Source: Parafilimonas sp. (GTDB lineage: Bacteria > Bacteroidota > Bacteroidia > Chitinophagales > Chitinophagaceae). Taken from it: 5,114 nucleotides of DNA. Below the pieces are notes generated by a model. It saw nothing but the letters and a program-made list of their open reading frames with translations. It was not told where the DNA came from and ran no database searches. The position numbers and the translations under genes were made by a program. Shown one piece after another: positions 4,961-5,114 of the stretch (position 1 is its first letter; the number at the start of each line of letters is the position of its first letter). The stretch covers positions 1 through 5,114 of the forward strand of contig JAICKT010000333.1 in the NCBI GenBank assembly GCA_025927795.1, written 5' to 3'.

Positions 4961-4990
4961 TTGGTACAACAATAGCAGCTTTTAATTTAA
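4961..4990 (+). promoter_or_regulatory. Possible promoter of the response-regulator gene
   Basis: TTG at 4961-4963 is followed 19 bp later by TAATTTAA (4983-4990), a partial match to the TAnnTTTG -7 element at the usual Bacteroidota spacing. The ATG at 5002 lies 11 bp beyond, so the leader would be very short. The last two positions of the -7 element do not match, so confidence is limited. Confidence 0.3.
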
Positions 4991-5001
4991 CACAAGTTGT
5001 T

Positions 5002-5114
5002 ATGATTAAGCCAGCACCCGTTATTATTGTGGATGATGATTCGGATGAACATGATCTGATGAAAGAAGTTTGGAAAGAATTAAAAATACCTTATCCTCTT
5101 ATTTCTTTTTTTAC
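5002..5114 (+). CDS. Response regulator, receiver domain (3' end cut off)
   Basis: Only the first 37 codons are in the window. The translation has a first beta strand VIIVDDD (residues 7-13) containing the acidic pair (Asp11-Asp12) that binds Mg2+ in receiver domains. A first helix follows (SDEHDLMKEVWKELK, 14-28) and then the start of the second strand (PLISFF, 32-37). The phospho-accepting Asp, the conserved Thr/Ser and the Lys lie beyond the edge. The opening VDDDSDEHDLMKEV closely follows the pattern of the stand-alone, single-domain response regulators common in Bacteroidota (VDDDxDD then a helix), which usually relay phosphate from hybrid kinases; whether an output domain follows cannot be seen. 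No partner kinase lies upstream in the window. Confidence 0.88.
   Translation, partial: MIKPAPVIIVDDDSDEHDLMKEVWKELKIPYPLISFF

Overview
The window looks like a piece of a Bacteroidota chromosome, most likely Chitinophagaceae or a close relative. Reasons visible in the sequence: the DNA is AT-rich; no start has a convincing Shine-Dalgarno sequence and most start codons follow A-rich leaders instead; there is at least one clean TAnnTTTG (-7 type) promoter element (3289-3296); and the protein repertoire is typical of the phylum (outer-membrane beta-barrel ending in YSF plus a short tail, CCDC81-type HU protein with a membrane anchor, short RRM protein, cold-shock protein with a basic N-terminal extension, and a response regulator beginning with a VDDD motif).

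Layout: every supported gene is on the plus strand. 1-1011 is the 3' part of an outer-membrane beta-barrel gene. It is followed by a possible 28-codon ORF (1038-1124) that overlaps the start of an HU-like, C-terminally membrane-anchored protein (1121-1702). A 201-bp gap leads to a 93-residue single-RRM RNA-binding protein (1904-2185), closed by a good intrinsic terminator (2192-2218). Next come a 129-residue Bacteroidota protein of unknown function (2287-2676) and, 56 bp later, a cold-shock-domain protein (2733-3179). Three proteins I cannot assign follow, each separated by AT-rich gaps with hairpins or promoter-like elements: 83 residues (3311-3562), 180 residues (3753-4295) and 108 residues (4452-4778). 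A possible 37-residue ORF overlaps the end of the last one (4769-4882). The window ends inside the receiver domain of a response regulator (5002-5114).

Function: this is not one operon. Most genes sit in their own small transcription units, judging from the gap sizes, one strong terminator and several promoter-like elements. The theme that links them is nucleic-acid binding: an HU-like protein, an RRM protein, a cold-shock protein and possibly a small beta-rich Sm-like protein lie within about 2.5 kb. I see no CRISPR array, tRNA, rRNA, transposase, integrase or recognised defence system. The most useful leads for new biology are the unassigned small proteins, the two overlapping small ORFs and the very short leaders predicted for several genes. 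No gene-free stretch exceeds 300 bases.
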